Shown: positions 25,138 through 33,247 of the stretch, piece after piece
How the letters are laid out: the number at the start of each line of letters is the position of its first letter
How positions within the stretch are numbered: the first letter of the stretch is position 1
Source of the DNA: Halieaceae bacterium
GTDB lineage: Bacteria; Pseudomonadota; Gammaproteobacteria; Pseudomonadales; Halieaceae
Length of the DNA: 63,996 bases
Assembly: GCA_024640505.1 (NCBI GenBank)
Contig: JAHEEV010000007.1
Span: forward strand, 1-63,996
Reading direction: 5' to 3'
Position numbers and translations under genes: made by a program
The notes under the pieces: model-generated
Databases searched by the model: none
The model's input: only the letters and a program-made list of their open reading frames with translations
Told to the model about the DNA's origin: nothing

Positions 25138-27471
25138 ATGTCCATCTCCCGTGTTCTGATTGCGTTGGCCCTGCTACTGCTGGCATTGGTGGTAATTCTT
25201 CTCGGCTACCTCCATTTTGCCGACCTCAACAGGCATCGCAGCACGATCGAGGGTATGGTATTTGATGCTCTTGGCAGAGAGTTTCGCATTGAGGGAGACC
25301 TCGACCTGGCTCTACTCCCCGTGGTGGGCTTTCAGGTTGATGACCTCGAACTCGCCAATGCGGATTGGGGCTCGGATCCGGCTATGGCTAAAGTTGGCCA
25401 CCTGCTGGTGCGGGTCAAACCCCTTTCACTACTGTTCGGACCTGTGGACATCATCGGAGCGGAGCTGACCGATGTCGACCTGCTGGTGGAGGATAATGCG
25501 GCAGGTGAGAGCAACTGGACCTTTCCCGCTCAGGAGCCTGAAGACAGGAAAGAACCGGAGAGCCGCGAGGAGGGCGGAATATCCGTCATGCTCGACGACA
25601 TCCTGATAGAAAATATCCTCCTCACCCGGCGCGGTCCCGGTGCCGAAGACCAGACATACCACCTGGAAACGCTGGAGATTCAGGCCGATGGCGACGACCA
25701 GATGATCTTGTCCGGTACCGGTAAATTACTGACATTGCCGCTTACGTTTTCCGGGATAGCTGGTACCCGCGAGGTCCTGGCGGAAGTCGGCTCAGCTGAT
25801 TTCAGGATCTCCGCGACACTCGGAGAACTCGATGTCGAGCTCTCCGGTAATCGCGCTGCACCTGGCTCGGACGGTGAGAGCCATATGCAGGCAATGATAC
25901 GCTCGGAAGAACTGGCAGCGTTCCTGGAGAGCCTGGACGTGGCTCTGCCGTTGGCCGGACCGCTGTCCGTGACCGCAGACATCACCGGCGACGATAAGCG
26001 CGGGAACGTCGACGTAAAGGGTAGTCTGGCCGACATTAATTTGCAGGCAGCCGTGGCGCTGCAGTCCGGGCGGGTACAGTTCGAGGGCCAGGTCGGCACC
26101 CTGGACAGGCTGGGAGCCATGCTCGAGGTGGCCGGTCTCCCGGCTGCAGCCTTGGGTTTTGAGGGTGTACTGACTTCAACGGACCTGGCCGTGCAGCTGA
26201 TAGATAGCCGCCTGACGGTGGGGGACGCACTGGCCTCGGTGAATGGCACGCTGCAGGACACTGAGGGCAACTCATCCCTGCAGATAGAGGCCAAAGGCCC
26301 GAGCCTGGCGACATTGATGACCACCCTGCCAGTGCTTCCCTTCGAAGCCTCCGCCGCGTTGGCGCTTGCCCCGGGGAGCGTGGGGGTGGAACCTTTGGCG
26401 GTCCGTATCGGAAACAGTGACCTGACGGGGAGCGTGCACGCCGAAACCGGCGGCATCCAGGCCGATCTGTCGTCGCAATGGCTGGATTTCACGGAGTTTT
26501 CCGATGGCGAAGAAGCCGCGGACAGTGAGAGCACCTCCGCGACGGCGGCGACACCCGAACAAGCCGAAAGTAAATATGTGTTCAGGGAGGAACCACTGCC
26601 CCTGGAACTGCTGCAGTCGCGTGAAATGGACGTGCGATTATCCGTCGGGAAGCTGACCTCCGCGGCGCTTGCGCTGGAAAACCTCGAGGCCATCGGCAGC
26701 CTGCACGACGGGAACCTTGAATTTACGGCAGATTTTACCACCGCGAAAGGTGGCAGCAGCTCCAGTTCCATCCAGCTAAAAGCCCTTGGCGAACAGGCCA
26801 GTCTGTCTGCCGATATCAGGGCGCGGGACCTGCGGATCAACTTTGCATCGGGCGATGTGGATGATTACAAGGATATCCCGCCCACCAGTGTCACTGTAGG
26901 CGTGACCTCATCGGGCGTCTCTCCCCGCGCCCTTGCCGCCAACAGCCATGGCAATGTTCTGGTTACCCTGGGCCCCGGGAAGATCGACGCCCAGCTGATC
27001 CAGCGGACATCCGGTGACATCCTGGCACAGCTTTTTTCAGCGCTTAACCCACTGGCCGAAAAGGAGCCCCACACCCGGTTTGAGTGTGGGGTGATCGCGA
27101 TGGATATCAAGGATGGGCTGGCGGAGATGGATCCCCTCATGTTGCAGAGCCAGAAGCTCCTGATCACGGCGGGTGGGGCCCTGGATCTCAATACGGAAAA
27201 ACTCAATTTTGAGTTCAATACCAAGCCGCGGGAAGGTGTCGGCCTCAGTGCCGATATGTTCGTGACGCCATTTGTCTCCCTGAAAGGGACGCTTGCCAGC
27301 CCCGGGATAGGTCTCAACAAGAAAGGCACGCTGCTGAGCGCAGGCGCTGCGGTCGCGACAGGGGGTTTATCCTTCTTGTGGAAGGGAATTGCGGATCGGG
27401 CAACCGGCGCATTGGACCACTGCGAAGAGACCATGCCAAAGTTCACCCATCCGCCCATGAAAGGCAGCTGA
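25138..27471 (+). CDS. AsmA family envelope protein
   Basis: The 777-residue protein has one N-terminal membrane helix (LIALALLLLALVVILLGYL) and then the AsmA N-terminal pattern: GREFRIEGDLDLALLPVVGF and MAKVGHLLVRVKPLSLLFG. A Glu/Pro-rich insert is near residue 130, and a Ser/Thr/Ala-rich linker near residue 460. The AsmA C-terminal part (DILAQLFSALNPLA, FVTPFVSLKGTLASPGIG) follows. AsmA-like proteins lie in the periplasm and are thought to help move or hold phospholipids between membranes. The LpxR-like gene follows after 20 bp. Confidence 0.9.
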   Translation: MSISRVLIALALLLLALVVILLGYLHFADLNRHRSTIEGMVFDALGREFRIEGDLDLALLPVVGFQVDDLELANADWGSDPAMAKVGHLLVRVKPLSLLFGPVDIIGAELTDVDLLVEDNAAGESNWTFPAQEPEDRKEPESREEGGISVMLDDILIENILLTRRGPGAEDQTYHLETLEIQADGDDQMILSGTGKLLTLPLTFSGIAGTREVLAEVGSADFRISATLGELDVELSGNRAAPGSDGESHMQAMIRSEELAAFLESLDVALPLAGPLSVTADITGDDKRGNVDVKGSLADINLQAAVALQSGRVQFEGQVGTLDRLGAMLEVAGLPAAALGFEGVLTSTDLAVQLIDSRLTVGDALASVNGTLQDTEGNSSLQIEAKGPSLATLMTTLPVLPFEASAALALAPGSVGVEPLAVRIGNSDLTGSVHAETGGIQADLSSQWLDFTEFSDGEEAADSESTSATAATPEQAESKYVFREEPLPLELLQSREMDVRLSVGKLTSAALALENLEAIGSLHDGNLEFTADFTTAKGGSSSSSIQLKALGEQASLSADIRARDLRINFASGDVDDYKDIPPTSVTVGVTSSGVSPRALAANSHGNVLVTLGPGKIDAQLIQRTSGDILAQLFSALNPLAEKEPHTRFECGVIAMDIKDGLAEMDPLMLQSQKLLITAGGALDLNTEKLNFEFNTKPREGVGLSADMFVTPFVSLKGTLASPGIGLNKKGTLLSAGAAVATGGLSFLWKGIADRATGALDHCEETMPKFTHPPMKGS

Positions 27472-27491
27472 AATCGGTGTATCGATAATCC

Positions 27492-28616
27492 GTGCGTGCG
27501 GCGCTGTTCTTTACCCTGCTGCTCCTGGTGGTTGTCAGCCCGGCTTCACGGGCGACTGACGACAACCCCTGGACGCTGGTGGCCTATTTCGAGAACGATC
27601 TCTTCACCGACACGGACGAGAGCTACACCAATGGCGTGCGACTGTCGTGGATATCACCGGATGTAAGCTCTTATGAGCACGATCCGGGCTTTCCCCGATT
27701 CATCAGTAAAATCAATGACCGGCTGCGTTTTTTTCACGACCTGAACGTGCGCGACTGCGGTGACCCCTCCGCGGACTCGCAGACCTGCCTGCAGAGGAAC
27801 CTTGTCATCAGCCTCGGGCAGTTGATGTTCACCCCTGAGGATTACCTGGCCACCGAGCTGATCGAGGATGACCGTCCCTACGCCGGATACCTCTATTCGA
27901 CATTTGGTTATCACACACGCGATGACGCGCAGTTGGACACCATCGAGGTGACTTTCGGCATTGTGGGGCCGGCCTCGCTGGCCAAGCAGACCCAGGATTT
28001 TATCCACCACTTACGCGATATTCCCGTGTTCAAGGGCTGGGATAACCAACTGGAAAACGAGCCTGTGTTCCAGCTCCTCTATGAACACAAGGAGCGCCTG
28101 GTCTCTGACCGTTTGCTCCCCGGCTGGTCACCCCCCCGATGGTTGCCATCGGACTGGCATCCGAGGCACGACCTGATCGGTCACCTGGGCGCGAATATCG
28201 GTAACGCCATGATCTACGCCAACCTGGGGTTTGAGTACCGGATAGGGTTCGGCCTGCCCAATGACTTCGGGTCTGCAGCGCTGCGACCCGGAGGGGATAA
28301 TTCCGCGCCCGGGCGATGGCTGCCGAGACACGTCGATGATGGTACCCCTCGATCTGCCTTCAAGACCGGCAGCCTGCACCTGTTTGCATCCTTTGACGGC
28401 CGGGCTGTGGCGCGAGATATATTTCTTGATGGTAATACCTTTCGCGACAGTCACAGCGTCAGCAAGGAGTACTTTGTCGGGGACATGTCTGTGGGTATAG
28501 GCCTGATCTACCATCGCTGGAAGGTTTCGCTGGCCCGCGTCTGGCGCTCTGAGGAATTCGCACGACAGAAGGAGCCGCACCAGTTCGGCTCGATCTCGGT
28601 GTCCTTTATCTACTGA
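27492..28616 (+). CDS. LpxR-like lipid A 3'-O-deacylase (DUF2219)
   Basis: The 374-residue protein starts with GTG and a signal peptide ending near PASRA. The N-terminal FENDLFTDTDESYTNGVRLSW matches the LpxR signature, including its Asn-Asp pair. DRPYAGYLYSTFGYH and LDTIEVTFGIVGPASLAK are also typical, and the chain ends in an aromatic residue (FGSISVSFIY) as outer-membrane barrels do. It should remove an acyloxyacyl group from lipid A. Its place behind AsmA suggests coordinated outer-membrane lipid care. LpxR enzymes usually need Ca2+. Confidence 0.88.
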   Translation: MRAALFFTLLLLVVVSPASRATDDNPWTLVAYFENDLFTDTDESYTNGVRLSWISPDVSSYEHDPGFPRFISKINDRLRFFHDLNVRDCGDPSADSQTCLQRNLVISLGQLMFTPEDYLATELIEDDRPYAGYLYSTFGYHTRDDAQLDTIEVTFGIVGPASLAKQTQDFIHHLRDIPVFKGWDNQLENEPVFQLLYEHKERLVSDRLLPGWSPPRWLPSDWHPRHDLIGHLGANIGNAMIYANLGFEYRIGFGLPNDFGSAALRPGGDNSAPGRWLPRHVDDGTPRSAFKTGSLHLFASFDGRAVARDIFLDGNTFRDSHSVSKEYFVGDMSVGIGLIYHRWKVSLARVWRSEEFARQKEPHQFGSISVSFIY

Positions 28617-28686
28617 TCCCGGCGGCCAGCCATTATCATCGGTTTATGACCACCGGTGGGATGCCTGCCGCCAGGTCACCTGCAGA

Positions 28687-29562
28687 CTATGGCTGATTCT
28701 GCAGGAGGGCAGCGCGCAAAGCACGGGCCTGGGCCTGTATCCTTGCCGTGTTTTTCGGGCCCATGCGCAGCAACTGTTTCTGCAGGCCGGAGCGCTGCTC
28801 CAGTGCCGGGTCGACGTATTTGTACGCCTTCACATGTTTCTTTACCTGTATGGGAGCATCGATCTGTGGCGTGGCGAGGATGTCGTCCAGGACGCGAATG
28901 ACCGCGTTATCAAAGTCTTCCGCCGGATGGCCGAGTGCCTCGTAGGCCTGCTCCAGCAGAGGCCGGAAGCGATGGAAGCTCGCCACGAGTGCAGCGGTAT
29001 CCAGCTCTTCAAATGCCTTGGCATATTGGTCGTAGCGCTGGTAGCTTGAAGGATCGATCGTTGCCAGGCCGTTTTCCTCGACCACGGCAAATTCCCCCTC
29101 CGGTTTTGGCAAGGGCAGCAGTTTCTGCAGGACGACGCCCTTACTGTAGCTGTCGACCAGACCGGCGCCGCGCTCTACCAGGTTCTCGTTGGACAGGGCG
29201 CTCTCCAGAATTTCCGAGTCCCCGGCGCTTCCAAGGCTCTCACGCAGCTCCTCATCACTGGTTTCCAGCGAGACGGGGGGCGGCGGTGCAGGCTCCTCGG
29301 GCTGGTCGGGTGCAGGCTCTGGCACTGGCACTGGCGCCGGTTCAGGAATATCAGGTGCCGGTGGCAGTTCCGGGACCGGTTCGGGTTCCGGCATTACGGT
29401 TTGGGGAGGTGCAGTCACGGACGACTCGGGCTCAGGCTCTTCCCCTGACAATAGCCACACGGCGATGATGACGACGATGGCGACAATCGCCACAATGATT
29501 GTGATGGCCGGACTCGATTTGCGCTGGGAATCCGACAGGCGATCTTCAACATCTGGCTTCAT
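28687..29562 (-). CDS. DUF3014 family single-pass membrane protein
   Basis: This 291-residue protein has a short cytoplasmic head, one membrane helix (AITIIVAIVAIVVIIAVWLL), a Pro/Glu linker rich in PEPEP/PEPAP repeats (about 45-95), and a folded part starting SLETSDEELRESLGSAGDSE that matches DUF3014. The Pro-rich linker could span the periplasm, as in TonB. Function unknown. Confidence 0.85.
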   Translation of the reverse strand: MKPDVEDRLSDSQRKSSPAITIIVAIVAIVVIIAVWLLSGEEPEPESSVTAPPQTVMPEPEPVPELPPAPDIPEPAPVPVPEPAPDQPEEPAPPPPVSLETSDEELRESLGSAGDSEILESALSNENLVERGAGLVDSYSKGVVLQKLLPLPKPEGEFAVVEENGLATIDPSSYQRYDQYAKAFEELDTAALVASFHRFRPLLEQAYEALGHPAEDFDNAVIRVLDDILATPQIDAPIQVKKHVKAYKYVDPALEQRSGLQKQLLRMGPKNTARIQAQARALRAALLQNQP

Positions 29563-29686
29563 GAACTACCCCCGACAAAGTAACTACCCCGCCCCATGAT
29601 CAGGGCACACCCTGAGTATAGATGATCTGATTGCTTACGCCTTTTGTCTGCAACAAAAATATCCCTGAGTCCACTCGGTGGTCGCT

Positions 29687-30820
29687 TCACTGAACGGTAG
29701 CCCATACCGTTCGTGCCAGCCGCAGCAACAGGTACAGGAACAGGATGGGAAGAAGTATCGATTTCAGGACCAGCGACATGAGCAGGTTGATCAGGTTTGC
29801 CGTAAAAGCATCGACCTGGTCACCCAGTGCTTCGATACGGTTGCGCACATCCACCCCGGCCAGGGCGCGTACCATGCTGTCTGCCAGGGTGCAGGTATCG
29901 CCTCTCGCGCGGCGTTCGAGGCACTCGAGACGGTCCTGCAGGGCAACTGCTGACTCAACCAGTGCGGCCAGGGTGTATTCGTTGGACTCGATAGCTGCCT
30001 CCAGCTGTTCGATATCCTGTTGCCTGGCCTCTATCGCGGCTGTGCTGTTGCCCATCAGCCGGTCAATAATTGTCCGCTTGTCGACGGCGTCGAGCTCGTT
30101 CTCCATTCGCTCCAGCTGCTCACGGTGGAGGTCCAGCTCCTGCTGTTCCGCTCGTTGGGTCTGTCGATTTCTCGCAATAGCTTCCTGGACCATTTCGATA
30201 TCGTCGGTCAGGTCCGCACTGAGGCCTGCCCGGGAACCGATAAGCTCCAGCTCATCCTCGAAGCCTTTCATCAGCTCGTGCTGTTCAGTTTCATTCTGCT
30301 CGAGAAATATCACATCCGCCCAGCTGTTTGCCAGGACCGCCAGCGCCAGGGAAAACCGGACTATGACCGTAACGAAGAAGAACCTTGCCAGTGGCCGATA
30401 TACCCGAGGGCTACCCCGAAAGCTGGCCAGAATCGTGGCCAGCCCCAGGGCGGTGAGCAGGCCATTGAAGGTGGCGTGTGAAACCACCTCCAGGAGAATT
30501 TTCTGCATGGCCAGTGAGCCGAGAGCTACCAGCATCACCCCGGAGAATCTCTCGATCAAATCGTTTACGGGGTCCAGCAGCTCGCCTATGGTGAACGTGA
30601 TGACAAATGCATTCATCTCCGTCCCCTGCAGGACAGAAACCAGGGCGTTGATACCCCGGGCGGTAGCATAGATCGCCCCGGAACCGATCAGCGCCCCGTC
30701 CAGGTATTCCGTGGAGAGCGTATCCAGCACGCCGCTCCAGGCCAGGGCAACGGTAGACACCACGGCAGCCAGCAGCCACCAGGTAAACCGTCCGGGCCTG
30801 TCGCCGTTACTTTCCACCAT
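29687..30820 (-). CDS. Multi-pass membrane protein with central coiled coil
   Basis: The ATG at 30820 follows GGGAGGG. The 377-residue protein has about four N-terminal membrane helices (for example WWLLAAVVSTVALAWSGVL and LLTALGLATILAS), a charged coiled coil of about 130 residues (RAEQQELDLHREQLERMENE; QQDIEQLEAAIESNEYTLAA) and a C-terminal helix (LKSILLPILFLYLLLRLA). The coiled coil contains a CLERRARGDTC pair that could form a disulfide. It is conserved-looking but not identified; a structural or scaffold role is guessed. Confidence 0.75.
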   Translation of the reverse strand: MVESNGDRPGRFTWWLLAAVVSTVALAWSGVLDTLSTEYLDGALIGSGAIYATARGINALVSVLQGTEMNAFVITFTIGELLDPVNDLIERFSGVMLVALGSLAMQKILLEVVSHATFNGLLTALGLATILASFRGSPRVYRPLARFFFVTVIVRFSLALAVLANSWADVIFLEQNETEQHELMKGFEDELELIGSRAGLSADLTDDIEMVQEAIARNRQTQRAEQQELDLHREQLERMENELDAVDKRTIIDRLMGNSTAAIEARQQDIEQLEAAIESNEYTLAALVESAVALQDRLECLERRARGDTCTLADSMVRALAGVDVRNRIEALGDQVDAFTANLINLLMSLVLKSILLPILFLYLLLRLARTVWATVQ

Positions 30821-30871
30821 CACATCGCCCTCCCGGGTCTAAATCAGCGCTGCGCCCTGCAGGCCGGTTGG

Positions 30872-31894
30872 CTAGTGCAGATAGCGGTCTTTTAACTGCT
30901 CGATCCTGAAGTCGTCCAGATCCAACGCCGACTCGAAAAAATGTTGCTTGGATTCGTAACGTTTCCTGATCTCTTCAAAACAGGCCCTTATATATTCCGG
31001 GCGGAGCTCCAGCATCGGTCGTAAAATATCCTCCGAAACTGCTTCACCGGTATGATCGGAGAATTGGCCGGACAGTCGTTCGATCTCCTGTTCCACCGGG
31101 AGGTACTTGTTGGTCAGTAAGTAATCATCCGTTATGGCGTCTTCACTGACACCCAGTACATCAAGAATCAGTGCCGCGCCAAAGCCCGTGCGATCCTTGC
31201 CGGATGCGCAGTGAATCAGCAATTGCTGATCACCTGCCAGCAACAGGCGAAACATTTCGGCATACTGGGGCAGCTGACTGATGACAAAGTCCCGATTCAT
31301 CTCTTCCATGAAGCCCGCCGCGTCGCTTACCGCGATGATCCCGTTGTGGAGGTTTTCGATGAAGTTGTGGGAACTCCCGGGCGCCACGGGCAGGCTTGCC
31401 AGTAAGGGCGTGTGTTGTTCTCCGAGGCTCGTCGGTTCCAGCTCCTGCTCCATCACCTGCCGGAAATCGCAGATCAGTGTGACGCCCAATCGCCGGACAT
31501 AATGCATATCGATGTCGGTCAGCGAGGATAACTTACTTGACCGGTAGAGTTTGCCCCATTTCAACCGGCGGCCGTCTTCTGTCTCGTAACCCCCCAGGTC
31601 GCGGAAATTCGGCGTTCCCTGTAAGGATAGCTTGCGCTCGGCCAGAATGACGCCTTCACCGTGCTCGGATTCGAGGTAAAAGTAGTGTCTCACCGCCTCA
31701 TCGGGGTTATCGATCACGGCTTCTTCGCCGGACGTATGCAGTAGCGGAGTGCCCGGGTCACCGCCGCTGTAATACTGATCGGGGTTGTCCGACATATACA
31801 CAGCGACTTTCTGTCCCGCATGGAAGCTGCGCCATCTGATCAGGTATTTGTGATCATGGGTGCGTTCGACGTGACAGGCGGTTAAATCAAACAT
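30872..31894 (-). CDS. Tyrosine/serine protein phosphatase (MptpB-like)
   Basis: The 340-residue protein has the CX5R signature in HCASGKDRTG (Cys229, Arg235), with Lys-Asp inside the loop as in the MptpB/LipA family (Y_phosphatase3). GTPNFRDLGGYETEDGRRL and KLYRSSKLSSLTDID upstream are family hallmarks. About 80 residues before this motif form an extra N-terminal beta-rich domain. No signal peptide. Some relatives act on phosphoinositides. It precedes the membrane-protein genes on the minus strand, but the spacing of 50-60 bp gives no clear operon. Confidence 0.88.
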   Translation of the reverse strand: MFDLTACHVERTHDHKYLIRWRSFHAGQKVAVYMSDNPDQYYSGGDPGTPLLHTSGEEAVIDNPDEAVRHYFYLESEHGEGVILAERKLSLQGTPNFRDLGGYETEDGRRLKWGKLYRSSKLSSLTDIDMHYVRRLGVTLICDFRQVMEQELEPTSLGEQHTPLLASLPVAPGSSHNFIENLHNGIIAVSDAAGFMEEMNRDFVISQLPQYAEMFRLLLAGDQQLLIHCASGKDRTGFGAALILDVLGVSEDAITDDYLLTNKYLPVEQEIERLSGQFSDHTGEAVSEDILRPMLELRPEYIRACFEEIRKRYESKQHFFESALDLDDFRIEQLKDRYLH

Positions 31895-31957
31895 TCCAGG
31901 ATGTTCACCGTTGATTCATTACCAGACCGGGCCGGACTGGATAACCCGGTTTCTCCA

Positions 31958-32419
31958 TCATATACCCTGATCGGATCCCGGCGGTCGCTTTCGCCATAGT
32001 GTCAGGGCCATGGCGCCAAGCGCGATGAAAATGGCGATGACGCCCGGCATAAACCCGTAGAAGACCACCAGGTCGTGAGGTGATGCATCCGGGCCTGGTA
32101 TCAAACCGCGCGCATCGAAAATACCGCCATACATGCTGGCCAGTATATTCGAATAGCCGGTGACGATCATGCTGTAGCGGATGATGCGCTCGAGCCTCCG
32201 GTCGGGTTGCAACAACGGGTAGGAGAGGGCAACAACCAGCATCAGCACACCGTTGGCAAAGCCCTCGATATGGGCAAGCCGCCACGCAGCGGCGCGGGAG
32301 GCCGTCGCGTCGGGGTCGGCCAGCACATTGCCCCAGAGGAACCCTGAAATCATCCCCAGGGCGAGCACGATGATGGCGTGGAAAGCCAGTTTTCTTGCGG
32401 GCTGCAGTAATTCTGTCAT
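31958..32419 (-). CDS. Small four-helix membrane protein resembling styrene-oxide isomerase
   Basis: The 153-residue protein has about four membrane helices (AIIVLALGMISGFLWG, GVLMLVVALSYPLL, IIRYSMIVTGYSNILASM, VIAIFIALGAMALTLW). The second starts with AHIEGFANG, giving His50 and Asn56, a spacing that I recall for heme ligand His58 and Asn64 of styrene-oxide isomerase (StyC). The order of helices and loops also agrees, but the position of the StyC catalytic Tyr appears to be Ser95 here, with Tyr97 nearby. No monooxygenase or aldehyde dehydrogenase genes of the styrene pathway are near. It may be a heme membrane protein; this is inference. Confidence 0.55.
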   Translation of the reverse strand: MTELLQPARKLAFHAIIVLALGMISGFLWGNVLADPDATASRAAAWRLAHIEGFANGVLMLVVALSYPLLQPDRRLERIIRYSMIVTGYSNILASMYGGIFDARGLIPGPDASPHDLVVFYGFMPGVIAIFIALGAMALTLWRKRPPGSDQGI

Positions 32420-32450
32420 GTGTCAGCTCCGATGCGATGTAAAACGACTG

Positions 32451-33086
32451 TCATGGGAAGCGGAACATCAGCCCGGCGTTCACCTGCACCTGGTTGTAAG
32501 TGTCAGAGCTCAGCCGGATCGTACAACCACCGCTGCAAAAGGCCGATCCGCTGCCATTGAAAAAAGTGGGCAGCCAGCGTGCGTCAAAACGCAGCAGCAG
32601 GTTGTCGGTGAGCTGGTAATTGGCGCCCGCTCCGACCTGCATGGAGAATTGCGTCTCGCTCTTGAGACTGGAGTCCTTGGGTGAGAAGAATCCGGCACCT
32701 ACGCCGGCGATGACGAAGGGCTCGAACTTTCCCTGAGGGTAGTAGCTCATGGCTGTGAAGTGGACGTGGGTAACATCCATGTCCCGGTCGTTGAGCCCTG
32801 CATTGTCTTCAAACTCGGTCTGCTGATGAGACACGTAGAAACCGATGCGCTGATTCTGGTTTTGCCGGTAGACAAAATCCACGCCCAGGGAGAACGCTGC
32901 GCCGTCGTCCAGCTCTATATCATCGCCGGGTGAACCGCTGGCGGGAGAGGCGTCTGGCAGTTGTCCGTCCAGGCTGGCGACTTCGAAATCCGAATTGAAT
33001 TGGTAACCGGCCAACAGGGTGATGTCGGTCGCCTTTGCGGGTAGCCCAAAGGCGAGAAAAACAGCCAGCGTGATGTATTGCTTCAC
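32451..33086 (-). CDS. Outer-membrane beta-barrel protein
   Basis: The 211-residue protein has a signal peptide (MKQYITLAVFLAFGLPAKA) and alternating beta strands such as ITLLAGYQFNSDFEV, QRIGFYVSHQQTEF and FEPFVIAGVGAGFFSP, ending AGLMFRFP. It fits the OmpW/OmpA-like eight-strand barrel group. An acidic loop (PGDDIELDDGAAF) and a Cys pair in FCSGGCTIRL lie in predicted outer loops. It is divergent from the secretin gene, with inverted repeats between them. Its ligand is unknown. Confidence 0.8.
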   Translation of the reverse strand: MKQYITLAVFLAFGLPAKATDITLLAGYQFNSDFEVASLDGQLPDASPASGSPGDDIELDDGAAFSLGVDFVYRQNQNQRIGFYVSHQQTEFEDNAGLNDRDMDVTHVHFTAMSYYPQGKFEPFVIAGVGAGFFSPKDSSLKSETQFSMQVGAGANYQLTDNLLLRFDARWLPTFFNGSGSAFCSGGCTIRLSSDTYNQVQVNAGLMFRFP

Positions 33087-33101
33087 AATAAGTTTCCCTG
33101 G

Positions 33102-33220
33102 TTAGAAATTGGTCTAATTTAACTGCAAATCGCGCTGTATCCAACCGCCCGCCGCAGCTTGGCTATAAGTCGAGTTTTCTTTATACAATGTGCTTATAGT
33201 AAGTTAGTCTGAACTAAATT
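33102..33220. promoter_or_regulatory. Divergent promoter region with two inverted repeats
   Basis: AA-TTAGT (33201-33208) and ACTAA-TT (33213-33220) form an inverted repeat around CTGA with one mismatch. A second element has TTAG (33102-33105) and CTAA (33114-33117). A TATAGT hexamer at 33195-33200 could be the -10 box of the secretin gene, placing the first repeat over the transcription start; no good -35 is seen. The AT-rich patch contrasts with the surrounding GC-rich sequence. Confidence 0.45.
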
Positions 33221-33247
33221 AATAACAATAGATGTGCAGGTGACGAG

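Noticed and set aside
25680-26840. Long minus-strand open frame inside the AsmA gene
   Set aside because: Composition is Ser/Pro/Arg-rich and antisense to a well supported gene; typical of a GC-rich shadow frame.
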